Shown here: piece after piece, positions 60,753-64,000 of the stretch | Layout of the letters: every line of letters begins with the position of its first letter | How positions within the stretch are numbered: position 1 is the stretch's first letter | Made by a program: the position numbers and the translations under genes | NCBI GenBank assembly: GCA_000014925.1 | Contig: CP000474.1 | Location: 1,550,001 to 1,614,000 of the forward strand | DNA length: 64,000 nucleotides | Direction of reading: 5' to 3' | DNA from: Paenarthrobacter aurescens TC1 | Lineage (GTDB): Bacteria > Actinomycetota > Actinomycetes > Actinomycetales > Micrococcaceae | The notes under the pieces: model-generated | What the model saw: the letters and a program-made list of their open reading frames with translations, nothing else | Told to the model about the DNA's origin: nothing | The model's database searches: none

Positions 60753-61688
60753 ATGGTTCTCGGAGCCGCAAAATCACCGGTCCTGTCATTCGACGTGGGC
60801 GGGACGGATATCAAGGCTGGTTTGGTGGACGCCCGGGGAACTGTCCTGGGCATGCGCCGCGTCCCTACGCCGCTGGATCCGGCCCGCCCCGGCGAAGCGG
60901 TCCTGGACAGGCTCGCTGAGCTTAAAGCAGAGTTGGCCTCGGAGTTTCCGGAAGCCCCCGCCAAGGCAGCAGGCATCATTGTCCCCGGGATCGTGGACTC
61001 CGTGGCCGGAGTGGGTATCTACTCCGCCAACCTCGGATGGCGTAACTTCCCGTTCAAAGCCGAAGCCGAAAAACGGCTCGGCATCCCCGTCGCGTTCGAT
61101 CACGACGTCCGTTCCGCTGCGGCTGTGGAACACAGCTTCGGCGGTTCCAAAGAGTTCAACGATGTTGTGGTGATGGTGGTAGGTACCGGCATCGCAGCAG
61201 CCGTGTTCTCCGGCGGAAAGGCTGTTACCGCCGGCGGTTTCGCCGGCGAACTCGGCCACGCCCAGGTACCGGACCCCGACGCCGCCCCAGGCGCCACCGG
61301 CTCCACCATCCTGGAAGCAGTGGGCTCAGCCGGGGCCATTGCCAAGCGGTACCACCGGGCATCGGGAAACACGGTGGACGGTGCACGCGGAGTACTGCTC
61401 AGGGCAGGGGCAGGAGACTCAGTCGCTGCACGCGTTTGGGACGATGCCGTTGATGCCCTTGCTTTCACCATCTGCCAATGCGTGAACATCATTGGTACTG
61501 AAGCCGTGGTAATCGGCGGAGGCCTCGCTGAAGCCGGCGACGAACTGCTCGAGCCGCTCCGCAAACGGGTTGACGGGATCCTGGACTTCCAGCGTCGGCC
61601 CCAACTTATCCGTGCCCAGCTGGGACAGGACGCAGGCTTGCTCGGTGCGGCCCTGAATGCCCGGGCAGTGTTAGGAGGCGCACAATGA
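60753..61688 (+). CDS. ROK family sugar kinase lacking the zinc-site cysteines
   Basis: 311 residues. The N-terminal phosphate loop LSFDVGGTDIKAGLVD and GFAGELGHAQV mark a ROK kinase; there is no N-terminal helix-turn-helix, so it is not a repressor. Where most ROK proteins have a CxCGxxGC zinc motif after GELGH, this one reads DPDAAPGATGSTILEAVGS, with no Cys. It probably phosphorylates GalNAc or another N-acetylhexosamine with ATP, feeding AgaS after deacetylation. It starts 10 bases after agaS and overlaps the next gene (ATGA). Confidence 0.9.
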   Translation: MVLGAAKSPVLSFDVGGTDIKAGLVDARGTVLGMRRVPTPLDPARPGEAVLDRLAELKAELASEFPEAPAKAAGIIVPGIVDSVAGVGIYSANLGWRNFPFKAEAEKRLGIPVAFDHDVRSAAAVEHSFGGSKEFNDVVVMVVGTGIAAAVFSGGKAVTAGGFAGELGHAQVPDPDAAPGATGSTILEAVGSAGAIAKRYHRASGNTVDGARGVLLRAGAGDSVAARVWDDAVDALAFTICQCVNIIGTEAVVIGGGLAEAGDELLEPLRKRVDGILDFQRRPQLIRAQLGQDAGLLGAALNARAVLGGAQ

Positions 61689-62653
61689 AGCGAGCCAACG
61701 TGAACCGCATTATCACCGTCACTCCCAATCCGGCCATCGACATGACCTACACGGTTCAAGGGATCACCGAGGGCTCAAGCCACCGCGTGCCAACGCCCTT
61801 GAGCCGTGCAGGCGGCAAAGGAATCAACGTAGCCCGGGTCACTCACCAACTCGGATACCCCGTGCTCGCCATTGCACCCACCGGCGGTGCGGCGGGGCAG
61901 ACCCTCGCGGCTGAACTATGGACCAGCGGAGTACCGCATGCCTTGGTGGGAGTCGCCGCCGAGACCCGCCGCAGCATCGCACTGGTGGATACCGTCGCAG
62001 GAGAGACCTCCATCTTCAATGAGGAGGGCCAAGCGCTCCTTCCCGACGACTGGCGCTCACTCCGGATCGCCGTGGTTGAGGCCGTGAGCGGGAACCGAAA
62101 CCTGCCGGCCTCCGTCTTGGTCGGTTCCGGAAGCCTGCCGCCGGGCGCTCCCGCGGACTTCTACCCGGAACTTGTGCGCCTGGCCCACGACGCCGGAATC
62201 CCGGCCATCATCGACACCTCCGGGCCCGGAATCATCGCTGCGGCCAAAGCCGGCGCCGACATCCTCAAACCGAATCATCACGAGCTCGCCGAAGCGACGG
62301 GGGAAACCAGCCTTGAAGCAGCGGCCCTGGCTCTGATCGACATGGGTGCCCGCATGGTCCTCGTCAGCGCCGGCGCGGACGGCATGCTTGCCTTCGACCA
62401 CGCCGCCCCGGGCGGCTACTGGAGCGCCCGTCTGCCGGAAGCGCTCAGTGGCAACCCCACAGGGGCGGGCGACGCCGGTGTGGCCGCTGCCGCCGTCGCA
62501 CTCGCCGAAGGCGTTACCGAGCCACGCGAAATTCTTCGCCGGGCCACTGCGTGGTCGGCCGCAGCCGTTCTCATGCCCGCCGCGGGGGAAATCTCGCCGC
62601 GGTACCAGGAACTTCAAGACCAATTGATCGTGACATGGAAGGAGACCCGGTGA
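61685..62653 (+). CDS. 1-phosphofructokinase/tagatose-6-phosphate kinase family protein
   Basis: 322 residues of the PfkB family. The N-terminus TVTPNPAIDMTYTV and GGKGINVARV are typical of LacC/FruK-type hexose-phosphate kinases, and the catalytic Asp lies in GNPTGAGDAGVA near residue 262. In this operon it should phosphorylate tagatose-6-phosphate at C1, producing the substrate of the aldolase next door. It overlaps both neighbours by four bases. Confidence 0.9.
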   Translation: MKRANVNRIITVTPNPAIDMTYTVQGITEGSSHRVPTPLSRAGGKGINVARVTHQLGYPVLAIAPTGGAAGQTLAAELWTSGVPHALVGVAAETRRSIALVDTVAGETSIFNEEGQALLPDDWRSLRIAVVEAVSGNRNLPASVLVGSGSLPPGAPADFYPELVRLAHDAGIPAIIDTSGPGIIAAAKAGADILKPNHHELAEATGETSLEAAALALIDMGARMVLVSAGADGMLAFDHAAPGGYWSARLPEALSGNPTGAGDAGVAAAAVALAEGVTEPREILRRATAWSAAAVLMPAAGEISPRYQELQDQLIVTWKETR

Positions 62654-63489
62654 CCCTGGTCAATACACGGGAACTCATGGACAAGGCCGCGGCTGCGGGG
62701 ACGGGCCAAGGCGCCTTCAACATCATCCACATCGAAACCGCCGAAGGCCTGGTGGCAGGGGCCGAAGCAGCCGGTGTTCCACTGATCCTGCAGATTTCCG
62801 AGAACTGCGCCAAGTACCACGGTGGACTCGAGCCCATCGCGGCGGCAGCACTGGCAATCGCCCGTTCAGCCGCGGTGCCTGTTGCCCTCCACCTGGACCA
62901 TGCAGAATCCGAAGACCTCGCGCTGGCCGCAGTGGACCTTGGTTTCGGTTCCGTCATGTACGACGGCGCGCATCTGCCCTACGAAGGGAACGTGGAAGTC
63001 ACGCAACGGGTTGCACAGTACGCCCACGCGCGCGGCGTGTACGTGGAGGCCGAGCTCGGGAAAGTGGGCGGCAAGGACGGAGCCCACGCCCCCGGTGTCC
63101 GAACAGACCCCGCCGAGGCCCAGGCATTCGTGGAGGCAACCGGCGTGGACGCGCTCGCCGTTGCCGTGGGCTCCTCCCATGCCATGACCGAACGCAGCGC
63201 CGCGCTGGACCTGCACCTCATCACCAGGCTGAAGACTGCAGTGGGAAAACCACTGGTCCTCCACGGCTCCTCCGGTGTGACAGATGACATGCTCATAGCC
63301 GCTATCCGCGCGGGTATGACTAAGATCAACGTATCCACACATTTGAACGGGTTCTTTACCCGCGCCGTCCGTGAGTATCTCGATGCCAACCTTGCAGTGG
63401 TGGATTCCCGGAAATACATCAAGGCCGGCCGGGATGCCCTTGTGCTGGAGTCTGCACGTATGCTGACGCTGTTCGCCAAAGCGAATTAG
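62650..63489 (+). CDS. Class II tagatose/fructose-1,6-bisphosphate aldolase
   Basis: 279 residues from GTG 62650, behind AAGGAG and overlapping the kinase stop (GTGA); ATG 62635 is a weaker alternative. Zinc-binding His residues are visible in ALHLDHAES near 80, and HGSSGVTDDM near 205, with GKVGGKDG between. This length and these motifs fit KbaY/GatY/FbaA proteins. It should split tagatose-1,6-bisphosphate into glyceraldehyde-3-phosphate and dihydroxyacetone phosphate. Confidence 0.93.
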   Translation: MTLVNTRELMDKAAAAGTGQGAFNIIHIETAEGLVAGAEAAGVPLILQISENCAKYHGGLEPIAAAALAIARSAAVPVALHLDHAESEDLALAAVDLGFGSVMYDGAHLPYEGNVEVTQRVAQYAHARGVYVEAELGKVGGKDGAHAPGVRTDPAEAQAFVEATGVDALAVAVGSSHAMTERSAALDLHLITRLKTAVGKPLVLHGSSGVTDDMLIAAIRAGMTKINVSTHLNGFFTRAVREYLDANLAVVDSRKYIKAGRDALVLESARMLTLFAKAN

Positions 63490-63512
63490 CTGGAACCCGC
63501 GAAAGGCTTGTC

Positions 63513-64000
63513 ATGACCCGCACCGATCGGCTGACTGCCATACTCGACCTCCTGGCCGAGTCCGGCCATGTGGAAGTCGAGGACATCGTGACCCGCCTGG
63601 GCGTGTCACCTGCCACGGCCCGCAGGGATCTTGACAGCCTGGCCAAGCAGCGGTTGCTCAGCCGAACACGTGGTGGCGCCACAACCGGGTCCGTTGCCTA
63701 CGACCTCCCCGGCCGTTACAACCGCGACGACCATGCTGAGGCCAAGCAGGAAATCGCCTTGGCTGCTTCGGCGTTGATCCGTCCCGGTGCAGTCATTGGC
63801 CTCAGTGGCGGTACCACCAACACGGCGTTGGCTCAGCTGCTGTCCACCCGCGAGGACCTCAACGCGCCATCCCACACGCCCACCCTTACCGTGGTCACCA
63901 ACGCGATCAACATCGCCTCGCAGCTTGCGGTCCGACCCAATATCAAGATCATGGTCACCGGGGGAATCCTCAACCCGCGCTCCTATGAGCTGGTGGGACC
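63513..64000 (+). CDS. DeoR/GlpR family regulator (3' partial)
   Basis: The frame starts at ATG 63513 and runs out of the window after 162 codons. The N-terminal helix-turn-helix (RTDRLTAILDLLAESGHVEV ... VSPATARRDLDSLAKQ) is typical of DeoR/AgaR/GlpR repressors, followed by the DeoRC effector domain (GAVIGLSGGTTNTALAQLL) that binds a sugar phosphate. It is co-directional with and 23 bases after the aldolase gene and probably represses the operon until a sugar phosphate appears. Confidence 0.92.
   Translation, partial: MTRTDRLTAILDLLAESGHVEVEDIVTRLGVSPATARRDLDSLAKQRLLSRTRGGATTGSVAYDLPGRYNRDDHAEAKQEIALAASALIRPGAVIGLSGGTTNTALAQLLSTREDLNAPSHTPTLTVVTNAINIASQLAVRPNIKIMVTGGILNPRSYELVG

Overview
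The window is high-GC actinobacterial DNA. The gene content and order (an EssC-like FtsK/SpoIIIE locus with FHA, PP2C and Ser/Thr-kinase genes, gatCAB, NBD-less sugar ABC importers, a CitMHS transporter, many GTG/TTG starts, tightly overlapping ATGA/GTGA junctions) point to the Micrococcaceae, most likely Arthrobacter or Paenarthrobacter. That assignment comes from recognition, not from a search.

Layout. (1) 1-20006: one long co-directional locus. It holds a giant Ig/FN3 surface protein (5' end outside the window), a MoxR ATPase, a DUF58 protein, a TgpA-like transglutaminase-fold membrane protein, a zinc-ribbon/RDD/FHA protein, a PP2C phosphatase, a second FHA protein, a transmembrane Ser/Thr kinase, a small FHA-like protein and a 1480-residue EssC-type ATPase. 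Most junctions overlap by 4-14 bases. (2) 20044-24390: ligA, an inositol-phosphatase-family gene and an AAA ATPase. (3) 24412-29743, minus strand: a sulfonate-type ABC importer with an LLM flavin monooxygenase and an aldo/keto reductase, preceded by a Cys-rich leader peptide. (4) 30054-35146: a GNAT, a RidA protein, and a CitA/CitB-type two-component system divergent from a CitMHS transporter. (5) 35147-36099: a gene-poor decayed stretch. (6) 36100-40143: gatCAB and a DUF5666 protein. (7) 40140-47607: a formylglycine-generating-enzyme family gene and a sugar ABC importer with LacI regulator and Gfo/Idh/MocA oxidoreductase. (8) 47619-50946: a LysR regulator divergent from tdh-kbl (threonine to glycine plus acetyl-CoA). 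(9) 50947-55086: mirrored 32-bp tandem arrays, an IS3-family element splitting a FAD oxidoreductase gene, and hutI. (10) 55153-64000: a secreted GH101 endo-alpha-N-acetylgalactosaminidase divergent from an agaS/ROK kinase/PfkB kinase/class II aldolase/DeoR operon, which together read as an O-glycan (Gal-GalNAc) utilisation locus.

The strongest leads are: the EssC-like ATPase embedded in a phospho-signalling operon; the 23-codon leader peptide with a Cys-Cys-Pro-Ser-Cys cluster ahead of the sulfonate transporter; the paired, oppositely oriented 32-bp arrays around a 20-bp-stem hairpin; a recurrent palindrome family; and an IS insertion whose removal restores the host reading frame exactly. No rRNA, tRNA or CRISPR array was seen.
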